Of a stretch of DNA of 27,416 nucleotides, positions 1-8,605 are shown piece by piece. Position numbers and translations under genes: made by a program. Under the pieces are notes generated by a model that saw nothing but the letters and a program-made list of their open reading frames with translations, did no database searches and was not told where the DNA came from. Each line of letters begins with the position of its first letter. The first letter of the stretch is position 1. Origin of the DNA: an uncultured Clostridium sp. (lineage in GTDB: Bacteria > Bacillota_A > Clostridia > TANB77 > CAG-508); the NCBI GenBank assembly GCA_905200315.1, contig CAJKKA010000011.1, positions 1 to 27,416 on the forward strand. Reading direction: 5' to 3'.

Positions 1-2710
1 TTTGTCCATTTGTTGCACTATCTATATCATTATCTGTATATGTTATTGTTAAGTTTTGTTCTGCTACACTTGTTTTACTATATCCTGTTACCATGCTTTC
101 TGCTAGAACAACTGGGGTTTTTGCTCCTGCTTTTGCATATGTTACAGCATATGTAATATTATTATCATTTATCAATTTTGATAATTCATCATTATACTTT
201 CCTGTTACAACACTTGGTGTTACAGTAATTCCTGTTACGTAGTCTTTTACCGTTACTTCATAAGTTACTGTTTGCCCTCCATATGTTATAGTTAGTGTTT
301 GTTTTCCTAAAGTTGTCTTATCATATCCACTTACCATTCCTTCTGCTATTTCTATATCTTGTGTTCCGCTTCCCTTACTTACTGTTATCTTTCCTCCTGT
401 TATATCTAGTGGTTCTTGATATTTGTATTCTGTTTTACTTGGTTTTGTTTTTAAGGTTATTCCTGTTACACTATCAGCAACTGTGTAATTTAAGTTAGTT
501 GTTTTTGTAACTCCATTTTCTGTATATGAAATGGTAGCTGTTTTACTTCCTTCTGTTGTAGTATCAAATCCGCTTATCATATCAGGTGTAACTGATATTG
601 TTTCAGTATTTCCATCTTCTCTATTAACTGTTATTGATAAGCCTGTTTCCAAACTTTCATTTACATTGTAACTTGTTTTTGGTGTTCCGTTTAAGCTTAT
701 AGACTTTAATGAATTTATAATTTCTATTGGATAATTTACTGTTCCTGTTTTTCCATCTTCTGTATATTCAATTTTCAAAGTTTTACTTACTTTATTTGTA
801 TTATCATAGTTAGTTGGGCTCATATTAACAGTTGAACCATCAGTTTCTGTAATCATGGCAGTTGTCATTGTTCTTGTTTCTTCTGCACCATTTTCATATG
901 TAATTTTAATTATTCCGCCTGTTAAATCTAAACTATCACCATGATTGTATTTTGTTTTTGTTGGTGCTGTTATATCTATTTTAGATATATTATTTACAAC
1001 ATCTACTTTAAATGTTTTTATAATTGTATCTGAAATTTTATTTCCATCTGAAAGTACATATTCTACATTATAAGTTACAGTTATTGTTTGTTTTCCTTCA
1101 GATGTTTTATTATATCCACTTATCATAGAATCTGTAATAGCTACACTTGTTACATTTGAGTTTTTCCATATTAATTGCATACTTGCACCAGTTAGGTCTA
1201 AATCTGTATTGTAACTATATTCTACTTTATTTGGTGGAGTAATACTTGCAGAATCTATATAATTGTAAACTTCTACATCTATTGTTTTTACTGCTGTTTT
1301 TCCTCCATATGTTACTGTTAAGTTTTGTTCAGTTCCTATTGTTGTGCTAGAATATGCTGACACTGCAACATTTCCATCTGGAAGATTTATTATGCTTGTA
1401 TTCCCGCTTCCAAAGCTAATTTTCAATTTTGCTCCTGTTAAATCTAAGTTTTCTCCATATTTGTAAACTTGTTTTGTTGGTTGATTTGTTAATTCAACTG
1501 TATCTACTGTATCATTTACTACTATTGTTCCATCTATACTTTTTCCCTTATATGAAAATGTTATTTTTTGTGTTCCTTTTTTTATTCCTGTCCCATCATC
1601 TGGAAAAGCAGTAAATTTACTAGAATTTATATCTGCTGTATTTTCACTTATACTAAGATCACTGCTTGATGAGGTTAGTACTTCTGTTGCTCCGCTTCTT
1701 TTTGTGGCTTTTAATTTTAAACCAGAAAAGTCTATGTTTTCTCCATGACTATATTCTGTTTTTGTCATTGGTGTATCTATAACTAAGGTATCTACTGGGT
1801 CTGTTACAGTTATATTAAATGATGTTTGTTTTCCACCATAACTTATTCCTACATAATTTGTATTAACATCAGCTGTATTCCCTGTTGTAATTCCAACTTT
1901 TGGATCTGTCATATTTATATCTTCAAATGTACCATCTGTATAATTTACAGTTATTATACCTCCTGTTAAATCTATAGTATCTCCATGTTCATAATTTGTT
2001 TTTGTTGGATTATTTTTTACACTTATTGTATCTACTTCTTTTTCTGCTTGTGCAGTTCCCTCTGTTCCATAATATCCTACATTTGTTAATAGATAATATG
2101 TATCATACACTAATGCAATTCCTGTTTCTAACCCGTTTCCAGCTTGTGGTACAAGAACTGTACTTGGAATATTAGTTAGATCATAACCATCTTCTAATAA
2201 GAAGTACATATCTGCAATAACAACATCTTCTCCTAATATTGAAGGATTCTTATCTACAGCTGTTGATCCTTCTATTCTAAATTTATTTTCATTTGCAAAT
2301 AACCAGGTATTATTTTCACTAATAGAAGATCCCCATGCTGAAATTGTAGGATCCCAATCATCCATAGTGGTTGCTACTTGATAATTTGGTTTTCTTTTAG
2401 TTCCTGCATTATATGTTGGTTGCATAACACTTGAATCATATTTAAATGCAACATCAAATCCACTAAAATTCAAATTACCTCTTAATACTAGAGATATATG
2501 TGCAATTCCATAGTCTTCATAATCATATTGGGCATCTTCTGAATTATCTACTACCATAACTAAATACTTGTCCATAGTTGCTAAATTTTCTGTATTTGCA
2601 GCATTTGATATATTTCCCAATGGTGCTAAATATTGAATAAACATTATTATTAAAATTAAACTTACAACTATCTTTAATCTGATTCTGTTTATATTCTCTT
2701 TCTTTAACAT
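1..2710 (-). CDS. Large secreted surface protein: cohesin-like N-domain plus eight Ig-like repeats (partial)
   Basis: The frame is open from ATG 2710 to the window edge, 903 codons without a stop, so the C-terminus lies outside. Residues about 10-37 form a signal peptide with a hydrophobic core ending near SNAANTEN. Residues about 45-240 form an all-beta domain containing LNFSGFDVAFKYDSS, matching LNLNGFAVRFSYDSS in the upstream gene, so the two N-domains are related (cohesin/carbohydrate-binding-like fold). From about residue 250 there are eight repeats of roughly 75-90 residues; the recurring pattern is PTKTxYxxGDxLDLTGG, then a MVSGYD-like motif, then LTVTYGGK. This resembles the bacterial Ig-like group 3 domain. 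The eighth repeat is cut. The ATG overlaps the upstream stop (TAATG) behind AAGGAGG, so translation is probably coupled. A cell-wall anchor or adhesin role is inferred; no anchor motif is visible. Confidence 0.85.
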   Translation of the reverse strand, partial: MLKKENINRIRLKIVVSLILIIMFIQYLAPLGNISNAANTENLATMDKYLVMVVDNSEDAQYDYEDYGIAHISLVLRGNLNFSGFDVAFKYDSSVMQPTYNAGTKRKPNYQVATTMDDWDPTISAWGSSISENNTWLFANENKFRIEGSTAVDKNPSILGEDVVIADMYFLLEDGYDLTNIPSTVLVPQAGNGLETGIALVYDTYYLLTNVGYYGTEGTAQAEKEVDTISVKNNPTKTNYEHGDTIDLTGGIITVNYTDGTFEDINMTDPKVGITTGNTADVNTNYVGISYGGKQTSFNITVTDPVDTLVIDTPMTKTEYSHGENIDFSGLKLKATKRSGATEVLTSSSSDLSISENTADINSSKFTAFPDDGTGIKKGTQKITFSYKGKSIDGTIVVNDTVDTVELTNQPTKQVYKYGENLDLTGAKLKISFGSGNTSIINLPDGNVAVSAYSSTTIGTEQNLTVTYGGKTAVKTIDVEVYNYIDSASITPPNKVEYSYNTDLDLTGASMQLIWKNSNVTSVAITDSMISGYNKTSEGKQTITVTYNVEYVLSDGNKISDTIIKTFKVDVVNNISKIDITAPTKTKYNHGDSLDLTGGIIKITYENGAEETRTMTTAMITETDGSTVNMSPTNYDNTNKVSKTLKIEYTEDGKTGTVNYPIEIINSLKSISLNGTPKTSYNVNESLETGLSITVNREDGNTETISVTPDMISGFDTTTEGSKTATISYTENGVTKTTNLNYTVADSVTGITLKTKPSKTEYKYQEPLDITGGKITVSKGSGTQDIEIAEGMVSGYDKTTLGKQTLTITYGGQTVTYEVTVKDYVTGITVTPSVVTGKYNDELSKLINDNNITYAVTYAKAGAKTPVVLAESMVTGYSKTSVAEQNLTITYTDNDIDSATNGQ

Positions 2711-4360
2711 TAGTTTCCTCCTTCAAGATTTATTATTTTCCTAACTAAATTATTATTCTTTGTAAGTATTGTTTTATCAGTAATATTTATTAAATCATCA
2801 TCATTCAAATCTGCTGATGGATTAAATTCTAAATCGGTTTGAGTTTTTCCATTTTGTTTTGTCATAATTGTTTTATCTAGAATTCCTATTGCTCCATCCT
2901 TATTTATATCGCCTGGTATTAAAGTAATTACACTCGATGTCTCATATGAAGATAAATCTATTTCATCTTTATCTGCTACATTTACATTTATATAGTACTG
3001 ATCTAAATATCCTTTTTTATCTATTAGTAAAGTGTATTTTCCAGGTATTAAATATATTTCAAAAGTTCCGTCATCTTTTGTATTCATTTTATTTTTTTCT
3101 TCAATACCTATTATAGAATTCTCTTTGTCTCCTCTAAATACTGTATTTAAATCATCTGATTTACCATTCTTTGTATTATTTATTGCTGATTCCCAATTTA
3201 CTTTTTCTTCTACATCTGATTCCAAATATGCTAAAACTTCAGCTATATGTTTCTCTGTTGTAAAACTTGTAGGTTCTGTAAATATTTTTCCTTTTATTGT
3301 TCCATATGGCCTTTTAATTGTTATTGTATATTCTTTGCTTGTTTCTCCATCTTCTGCTGTAACAATTATTTTAAGCTTAGTGTCTGGTTCTCCAATTTTA
3401 TTTAATGTAACTTTACTTGGAGTATTGTCATTAATTTTAATTTCTTCATATGAAATAGAACTTCCATCACTTTCATATACTAAATTATTATTTTCATCTC
3501 TTTTTGGTATTTTTAGTTTTAATGTAGCTTTTGAGTCCTCCAAAACTGCCGTTATATCCATATTATCTATATATTCTAGTAATTCGTATTGATAGTCTAA
3601 GGTATCTTTTTCAAACTTTGGTGTTAAACTATATTCTTTATAGGTAGATGGTTCTTCATCTTTTGTACCAGAACTTAACACTAAATTACTCAAATTCACA
3701 TTTTTAGATGCTGTTTTATCTGTAAATCTAAAGGTTGATTGTTCTTCATATTTACTACTGCCATCTATATTTATACTTATTCCTGTTTTAGGTGAACTTT
3801 CTGTGCTTGTTTGCAAAGAAAGCCATGACTTATCGAATTCATCTGCTTTCATCTGAAAGCTCATTTTTCCTAACAAAACTCCATTTTCTGTATTTATTAC
3901 TCTTCCTCCACTTGTTCCTACTTGCATTATATGTTCACTTTCAGTTACAGGTGGCTGGAAAGATACTACAGCATTTATTCCCTCCCCTATTCCATCATAA
4001 GGAATTGTAAATAGCTCTAATGTATTCTCAAACTCTCCAACAAATTTGAAATACTCTGTTTCATCATCTGTTATTTCATTTGTAACTATATTTGAAGGTT
4101 CTATTTTAGAACTATCATATGAAAATCTAACTGCAAAACCGTTCAAATTCAACACTATTTGTCCATAATTCCATTGTTAACTGCTTGTTTTGTCCTTCTA
4201 CATCTTTTACTTCAACACCTCTTAATTCCAAAAATTGATTTTCATTTGGTGTTTTTACTATAACCTCTGAAGCCATAGCAAATATATTTATATTAATAAT
4301 TATAGCTATAATAATAAGCATAATTATTGCAAATTTCACTTTAGTTCTTTTTTTATCCAC
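2710..4360 (-). CDS. Secreted cohesin-like/cadherin-like/dockerin protein, one frameshift near 4153
   Basis: Two overlapping frames (one ending at 4127, the other opening at 4155) read as one protein if a single base is removed near 4153-4155, restoring TNSLNLNGFAVRFSYDSS. The preferred start is GTG 4360: AAGGAGGT lies about 10 nt upstream and the product begins MDKKRTKVKFAIIM, a typical signal peptide. An ATG at 4426 is open but has no good ribosome site. Order of domains: signal peptide; cohesin-like beta domain; cadherin-like beta sandwich ending TSKEYTITIKRPYG; a carboxypeptidase-regulatory-like segment (GTFEIYLIPGKYTLLIDKKG); and a C-terminal dockerin-type pair of calcium loops, DINKDGAIGILDKT and DLNDDDLINITDKT. 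Dockerins bind cohesins, so this protein may dock on a surface scaffold. The frameshift may be a sequencing error, because both sides are otherwise well kept. Confidence 0.8.
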
Positions 4361-4654
4361 TTTTGCTATGACCTCCTTTTCTCTATTATTAATTTTCATT
4401 ATAATAATAAAAAAAAAAGACATCAATCACGCCTTTAAGGTATAGATTTTTCTCTTATTTTACGGATTTTGTAGTTTTAGGTCTAATTTTATCTTTTATT
4501 AAATTTATATTAAATTATTATAACAAATTTTTCAGTGATTATTTTATTTTTTATTCTTTATGCATTTCCGTAAGCATTTTTCTAATTATTTTATATTGTA
4601 TATTTTTTATTACCTTTTAAATTAAGTTTGCTTTATTTTTTCGGCTTTTTCCAA

Positions 4655-4679
4655 CAAAAAAACAAGTCATTTGACTTGT
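4655..4679 (-). terminator. Rho-independent terminator of the CAP gene
   Basis: On the minus strand, ACAAGTC, loop AAAT, GACTTGT is followed by seven T, ten bases after the CAP stop codon at 4689. Confidence 0.8.
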
Positions 4680-4688
4680 AATACTTCA

Positions 4689-5207
4689 TTATTTTAATCC
4701 TACAAATAATTGTACATATACTTTTCCGTAAGTTTTACTGTTTAATACACAAATTCCTGTAAATTCATATTTTTCTTCTAATATATTTTCTCTATGAGAT
4801 TCTGAATTCATCCATGCATTAACTGCTCTTTCCGAATTAATATTACCTGCTAAATTTTCACCCGATATTTTATAATCTATACCGTATGCTTTAAGCATTT
4901 CAAATGGAGTTCCTAGAGTTGGCGAATTATGTGAAAAATAATTATTTGTTACTATATCTACTGCTTTTAATTTAGCAATTTGCTGCAGTTTTGAATATGT
5001 TTTTAACGTTTTAATTCCTTTTTCCTCTCTATTTTTATTAACTAAGTCTAAAACCTCTTGTTCTTCCTCTGTTAAATTTGCTTCAACTATATTATTTTTA
5101 TTTTCTATTAATGTATTTGTTTGATATGAAGCTATAGAATAACTTTCTATAAAAACTATAATTGCAAGCATAATTATAATAACAGCTTTCTTTTTTGATA
5201 ATTTCAT
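4689..5207 (-). CDS. Secreted CAP/SCP-domain protein (YkwD-like)
   Basis: A 172-aa protein with an N-terminal signal or anchor helix (KKKAVIIIMLAIIVFIES) and then one CAP domain. Visible family motifs are LDLVNKNREEKGIKTL, the YFSHNSPTLGTPFEML segment with the conserved His, ISGENLAGN, and the WMNSESHRENILEEKY segment with conserved Ser-His-Arg. Bacterial CAP proteins of this size are secreted and are common in spore formers; the activity is not known for most of them. ATG 5207 is chosen over GTG 5216, because the nearest ribosome site (AAGGG) is only two bases from the GTG. It stands alone between the surface-protein operon and divergent rplM, with its own terminator. Confidence 0.9.
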   Translation of the reverse strand: MKLSKKKAVIIIMLAIIVFIESYSIASYQTNTLIENKNNIVEANLTEEEQEVLDLVNKNREEKGIKTLKTYSKLQQIAKLKAVDIVTNNYFSHNSPTLGTPFEMLKAYGIDYKISGENLAGNINSERAVNAWMNSESHRENILEEKYEFTGICVLNSKTYGKVYVQLFVGLK

Positions 5208-5389
5208 ACTATACACATCCCTTAAATTAATCTTTTATTTATTTTTTCTTAAGCTTTGTGTTTTATTACTTTTATCTTGTGTGTATTATAAAATTATTAA
5301 AAGTTTTTATATTTTTAAAACGAAACATCTACATTATATCATTTTCGTTGTTTTTATGTCAACTTTCCATATCTTTTTTTAAGTTTTTC

Positions 5390-5418
5390 TTGACTTTTTT
5401 TATGTAATGTATTAAAAT
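5390..5418 (+). promoter_or_regulatory. Sigma-A promoter of rplM-rpsI
   Basis: TTGACT (5390-5395), a 17-bp spacer, then TAAAAT (5413-5418). Predicted start near 5425 leaves about 108 nt of untranslated leader before rplM. Confidence 0.7.
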
Positions 5419-5424
5419 TGTTAT

Positions 5425-5533
5425 GCTTATATTGAAATGTTACTTTATTTTTAAATCTTCTCCCCGGTAGGTTTAAAAAAAAGTTTCATATATAAATAAT
5501 AAAAACAAATTTTGAATGGAGGATTAATATACC
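5425..5533 (+). promoter_or_regulatory. rplM 5' leader, possible L13 autoregulatory leader
   Basis: An untranslated leader of about 108 nt with a conspicuous CCCCGG segment at 5462-5467, in otherwise AT-only sequence. Firmicute rplM mRNAs often carry a structured L13 leader. Position and length fit, but I cannot confirm the consensus fold by eye. Confidence 0.35.
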
Positions 5534-5968
5534 ATGAATAATACAACATATTCTTTAAAGAAAAATGAAATCGAAAGAAAATGGTACATTATTGATGCAG
5601 CTAACAAACCACTTGGTAGAGTTGCTACAGAAGCTGCTAAATTATTAAGAGGAAAACACAAACCAACTTATACACCAAATATGGATAATGGTGACCACGT
5701 AATAATATTAAACTGTAAAGATGTTATTTTAACAGGAAAAAAATTAGATCAAAAAATTTATAGACATCACTCTGGATACATTGGTGGAATGAAAGAAACA
5801 CCTGCAAGAGTTATGATGGATAAAAATCCAGAAAAAGCTATGATGCTTGCTGTAAAAGGAATGCTTCCTCATAATTCATTAGGAAGACAAATGCTTAAAA
5901 AAGTAAGAATTTATGCAGGTAGCGAACATGAAAATATCGCTCAAAAACCAGAAAAATGGGAATTTTAA
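5534..5968 (+). CDS. rplM: 50S ribosomal protein L13
   Basis: A 144-aa protein of normal L13 length. Hallmarks are the N-terminal [20 protein letters not shown], the segment [30 protein letters not shown], and [22 protein letters not shown]13 is an early assembly protein of the large subunit that binds 23S rRNA. The gene starts at an ATG behind GGAGG and is followed 14 nt later by rpsI, the standard bacterial rplM-rpsI pair. Nothing unusual is seen. Confidence 0.98.
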   Translation: MNNTTYSLKKNEIERKWYIIDAANKPLGRVATEAAKLLRGKHKPTYTPNMDNGDHVIILNCKDVILTGKKLDQKIYRHHSGYIGGMKETPARVMMDKNPEKAMMLAVKGMLPHNSLGRQMLKKVRIYAGSEHENIAQKPEKWEF

Positions 5969-5982
5969 GGAGGAAGTTATAA

Positions 5983-6378
5983 ATGGCAGATAAAATAATG
6001 TTCTACGGAACAGGTAGAAGAAAAAATGCAATTGCTAGAGTAAGACTAGTAGAAGGTAAAGGAAATATTACAATCAACGGAAGAAGTATGGATGAATATT
6101 TCGGAATTGAAACTTTAAAAGTTATAGTAAAACAACCATTAACAGCTACAAATACATTAGAAAAATATGATGTAATTTGTAAAGTTCAAGGTGGAGGATT
6201 CACAGGTCAAGCTGGAGCTATAAGACATGGAATTGCTAGAGCTTTATTAGAAGCAAATGCTGAATACAGACCAACTTTAAAAGCTAATGGATACTTAACA
6301 AGAGATCCTCGTATGAAAGAAAGAAAAAAATACGGTCTTAAAAAAGCAAGAAAAGCACCACAATTCTCAAAGAGATAA
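5983..6378 (+). CDS. rpsI: 30S ribosomal protein S9
   Basis: A 131-aa protein of normal S9 length. Recognised by [17 protein letters not shown] near the N-terminus, the [19 protein letters not shown] core, and the basic C-terminal tail [13 protein letters not shown], which reaches the tRNA near the P site in the small subunit. The ribosome site is AAGGAGG, eight bases before ATG. It is cotranscribed with rplM and closed by a strong terminator. Confidence 0.98.
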   Translation: MADKIMFYGTGRRKNAIARVRLVEGKGNITINGRSMDEYFGIETLKVIVKQPLTATNTLEKYDVICKVQGGGFTGQAGAIRHGIARALLEANAEYRPTLKANGYLTRDPRMKERKKYGLKKARKAPQFSKR

Positions 6379-6386
6379 AAAATATC

Positions 6387-6417
6387 AAACCTCGGAAATT
6401 TTATTCCGAGGTTTTTT
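6387..6417 (+). terminator. Terminator of rplM-rpsI
   Basis: Stem AAACCTCGGAA / TTCCGAGGTTT with a short AT loop followed by TTTTTT, nine bases after the rpsI stop. Confidence 0.92.
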
Positions 6418-6493
6418 GTTTTTTGATTTTTATTTTTATTATCACACATAAAAAAATACTTTTCTTTATTCCTACATTTAATTATATTTTTAT

Positions 6494-6721
6494 CTAGTTC
6501 TTAAAAATTATGTCTGTATCTTTAACTTCAAGAAATTTATAAATTTCATTTAAAAATTTTTTATCAGTTATAATTTCATAATCATTATCTTTTTTTATTA
6601 AAAAAAGTTCTTCACTTTCTAATACATTATGCATTCTATATAATCTCATATCTTTAAAAATGAAAATCTGTGTACACATATATTCTTTACCTTTAATTTT
6701 AATTTTCTCTGCTACTCTCAT
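6494..6721 (-). CDS. Small unrecognised protein coupled to the HEFGH protein
   Basis: A 75-aa protein, not recognised. It has a basic N-terminus (KIKIKGKEYMC) and looks like a small alpha/beta domain, with no signal peptide or membrane segment. Its ATG at 6721 lies inside the last codons of the upstream gene (23-nt overlap), so translation is probably coupled and the two products may work together. An AGGA site lies upstream. Confidence 0.6.
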   Translation of the reverse strand: MRVAEKIKIKGKEYMCTQIFIFKDMRLYRMHNVLESEELFLIKKDNDYEIITDKKFLNEIYKFLEVKDTDIIFKN

Positions 6722-8105
6722 TACTATTATTCCTTTCCTCTTTTACCTCTATTATCCAATCATCTTGTTCTATTATATCATTTTCTTTATATTCTTCTAA
6801 ATCAGAAATTTTATTTACAAACTCTGCATGTCTATCACAATTGATATTAGGTTCTGGCAACAATTTTTCCTGTTTTAAAGCTCTTCTTTTCTTCTTTCCA
6901 TTGTTTTTACTTAATATAACTCCTGGTTTATATTTTAATGGCACTTTTCTTATAGGATATTTTAAAAAACTTTGATATAATTTTTCTATTAGTTCTTCAT
7001 TATCATAATGATTTTTATTTTGTTTATTTTTTTGATCTTGTATTTTTCTTTTTTCTTCACTCTCTATCTCATGAAATTTTTCTATTTCTTTAAGCTCGTA
7101 CCCTAATTCAAATAGCATAATATATGGATTTCTATTACTATTTATTTTTAGTTCGGAATCCTTTATATTAAATTGATAAAATAATTTCTTTAATGCTTTC
7201 TCTTTTTCTTGTTGACCTATACATAATCTTGCAAAATTTTTTAAAGTATTATCGGAATTTATCATAATATTATTAAATCTCTTTTCAATTAATTCTTTAG
7301 ATAAATTCTGTAAAGAATCAATTTGTAAAATAAGATTATCCCTTTGATTTTCATCTGTTGAAAACTTATATATTGCATCTAAAATTTCTCCAAAACTATT
7401 TCTATATAATTCAGAAGGAATACCATCCAATTTATTCGCAATAAGTTTTTCATATTCTTCTCTTGCTTTTGGTTGAAATTGCAAATCTGCTAATTCTAAC
7501 TCACTTATTCCAAATGAATTTAAAATAATTTTCCCTGCTGTTTGAATTTCTTCATATCCTAAATATTTATCATTTTCAATGTTACCATTTTCTAGTCTAG
7601 TTGCATTAATTACTTCTGCAAGCTCATTTATCATGCAATCTCTTGTAGAAACTCTATTAATTCCATATTTATTAATTATTCTATCTTCCCTAAAGCCACT
7701 ATTCACTTTATTTTTCTCTTTCTGACATTGAATAGAATGCCCAAACTCATGCATAGCAGTATTTATAAATTCTTCTATTTTTTCTTTATCAAATTCTAAT
7801 ATGCCTTTTAAATAATCTATATCAAAGAATACAGATATTTTTTGCTTTTTTAACCTATAACTAGTAAATGCACTTTGTTCTTTATATTTTTTTATTATAT
7901 GTCTTCTCTCATACATATCTGCGAATTTAATATTAACTACCTTTTCAAACCTTATAATAGCATCACCTAATTCTTCCTTATTCCATTTTAATTGATCAGC
8001 TCCTCTAATAAAAAATTCCTCTATAATTGGAATAAAACATCTTTGTAGCTTGTTTTTATCTGCAACTTCTTTTACTATATTTTTAATTTCTTCTCTTTTT
8101 ACCAT
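6699..8105 (-). CDS. Unrecognised 468-aa protein with gluzincin-type HEFGH motif
   Basis: Not assignable to a named family. The one clear motif is TAMHEFGHSIQC (His119, Glu120, His123), a zinc-metallopeptidase HExxH. About 38 residues later comes MINELAEVINA (Glu161), the right place for the third zinc ligand of a gluzincin. Residues about 340-420 are highly charged and probably coiled or disordered; the C-terminus is acidic. No secretion signal is visible, so it is probably cytosolic. ATG 8105 is preferred to the TTG at 8117, because GGGTG sits in front of the ATG. It overlaps the 75-aa gene downstream. Peptidase activity is inferred from the motif only. Confidence 0.7.
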   Translation of the reverse strand: MVKREEIKNIVKEVADKNKLQRCFIPIIEEFFIRGADQLKWNKEELGDAIIRFEKVVNIKFADMYERRHIIKKYKEQSAFTSYRLKKQKISVFFDIDYLKGILEFDKEKIEEFINTAMHEFGHSIQCQKEKNKVNSGFREDRIINKYGINRVSTRDCMINELAEVINATRLENGNIENDKYLGYEEIQTAGKIILNSFGISELELADLQFQPKAREEYEKLIANKLDGIPSELYRNSFGEILDAIYKFSTDENQRDNLILQIDSLQNLSKELIEKRFNNIMINSDNTLKNFARLCIGQQEKEKALKKLFYQFNIKDSELKINSNRNPYIMLFELGYELKEIEKFHEIESEEKRKIQDQKNKQNKNHYDNEELIEKLYQSFLKYPIRKVPLKYKPGVILSKNNGKKKRRALKQEKLLPEPNINCDRHAEFVNKISDLEEYKENDIIEQDDWIIEVKEERNNSNESSREN

Positions 8106-8212
8106 AATTTCACCCAATTTAATTATAACATATAAACTATAATCTTCTATACCTTTTTCATTTATTTCTTATTTACAACTTTATAATATATTCTTAATAT
8201 TCCTCTCTTCAT

Positions 8213-8229
8213 GGAGCACACTGTGCTCC
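8213..8229. repeat. Perfect 17-bp palindrome in a GTAG-type repeat
   Basis: GGAGCACA-C-TGTGCTCC, GC-rich inside AT-rich intergenic DNA. On the minus strand it is preceded by CGTAGA, similar to the GTAGGGG that starts each hairpin of the 12.1 kb array, so it may be a single member of the same dispersed family. There is no T-tract, so it is not a classical terminator. Confidence 0.5.
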
Positions 8230-8326
8230 TCTACGAAATAAATAAAAGCTATAAAAGATAAAATAAGTTTAAACATTAAATTTTACTTGACTGTAACTAA
8301 ATTTATTTATACAAATTCAAAATTTC

Positions 8327-8356
8327 TTGACTTTTTATTTAAAAATAGTATATAAT
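8327..8356 (+). promoter_or_regulatory. Strong sigma-A promoter of the small RNA
   Basis: TTGACT (8327-8332), 18-bp spacer, perfect TATAAT (8351-8356). The start is predicted at about 8362, exactly at the beginning of the element shared with the toxin mRNA. Confidence 0.8.
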
Positions 8357-8361
8357 TATCA

Positions 8362-8452
8362 TAGAAAATGACAAATCCACAAACGTGGTTTTGCCGATAT
8401 AAAGATTTAATAAACCATTAGCTTGGCTAAGCAGAATGGTTTATTTTTATTT
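8362..8452 (+). ncRNA. Candidate ~90-nt antitoxin RNA, convergent to a small toxin gene
   Basis: Bounded by a strong promoter (TATAAT at 8351) and a strong terminator hairpin ending in a T-rich run near 8452, with no convincing reading frame inside. Its 5' part can fold CAAATCCAC against GTGGTTTTG (one U-U mismatch). Its 3' part is antisense to the end of the 39-aa peptide mRNA, overlapping the stop codon and 3' tail. Paired with the opposite gene this gives the layout of par/Fst-like type I antitoxins: convergent promoters and an overlapping terminator region. Function is inferred. Confidence 0.65.
8409..8450 (+). terminator. Terminator of the small RNA, shared region with toxin mRNA
   Basis: Outer stem AAACCATT / AATGGTTT, inner stem GCTT / AAGC, then ATTTTTATTT on the plus strand. 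On the minus strand the same hairpin follows the toxin stop codon but has only a weak T-run (ATTAAATCTT), so it could act less efficiently there. Confidence 0.8.
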
Positions 8453-8566
8453 ATGTAGTTGCTTATCAACCCAGTTCTTATAAAGAACTGCTGTCAAGGC
8501 AACGTTTAATGTTAAAGAAAACATTAAGGATAATATCAAAAATAGTATCACTTTAATCATAAACAT
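8447..8566 (-). CDS. 39-aa hydrophobic peptide, candidate type I toxin
   Basis: ATG 8566 lies behind GGAGAGGTGGTG and opens a 39-codon frame ending TAA at 8449-8447. The product is a short basic start, one transmembrane helix at about residues 4-28 (IKVILFLILSLMFSLTLNVA), and a polar charged tail (YKNWVDKQLHK). That is the usual architecture of membrane-acting type I toxins, although I do not recognise the sequence as Fst, TxpA/BsrG, Ldr or Hok. A second in-frame ATG at 8560 is possible. Evidence that it is real: its own promoter, a strong ribosome site sequestered in a leader stem, and a convergent small RNA. A non-toxic small membrane protein cannot be excluded. Confidence 0.7.
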   Translation of the reverse strand: MFMIKVILFLILSLMFSLTLNVALTAVLYKNWVDKQLHK

Positions 8567-8567
8567 C

Positions 8568-8605
8568 ACCACCTCTCCTACGATATTTCGTAAAATTCAG
8601 GTGGC
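8568..8605 (-). promoter_or_regulatory. Toxin leader stem sequestering the ribosome binding site
   Basis: In the mRNA, GCCACCU (8605-8599) is complementary to AGGUGGU (8574-8568), which is the Shine-Dalgarno region. Between them lies a second hairpin, UACG-AAAUAU-CGUA (8592-8579), so the two stems stack. A competing hairpin, GUGG-UUUUG-CCAC, just upstream uses the same CCAC. Such a switch would keep the full-length mRNA poorly translated, as in known type I toxins. Confidence 0.65.

Noticed and set aside
1..2710. Plus-strand open frames such as 295-498 and 1429-1614
   Set aside because: They lie antisense to the long Ig-repeat protein, show Leu/Phe-rich low-complexity translation typical of the opposite strand of an AT-rich gene, and have no ribosome sites.
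2544..2726. 60-aa minus-strand frame
   Set aside because: It overlaps the true start of the Ig-repeat protein in another frame; the ATG at 2708-2710 with AAGGAGG is clearly the real start.
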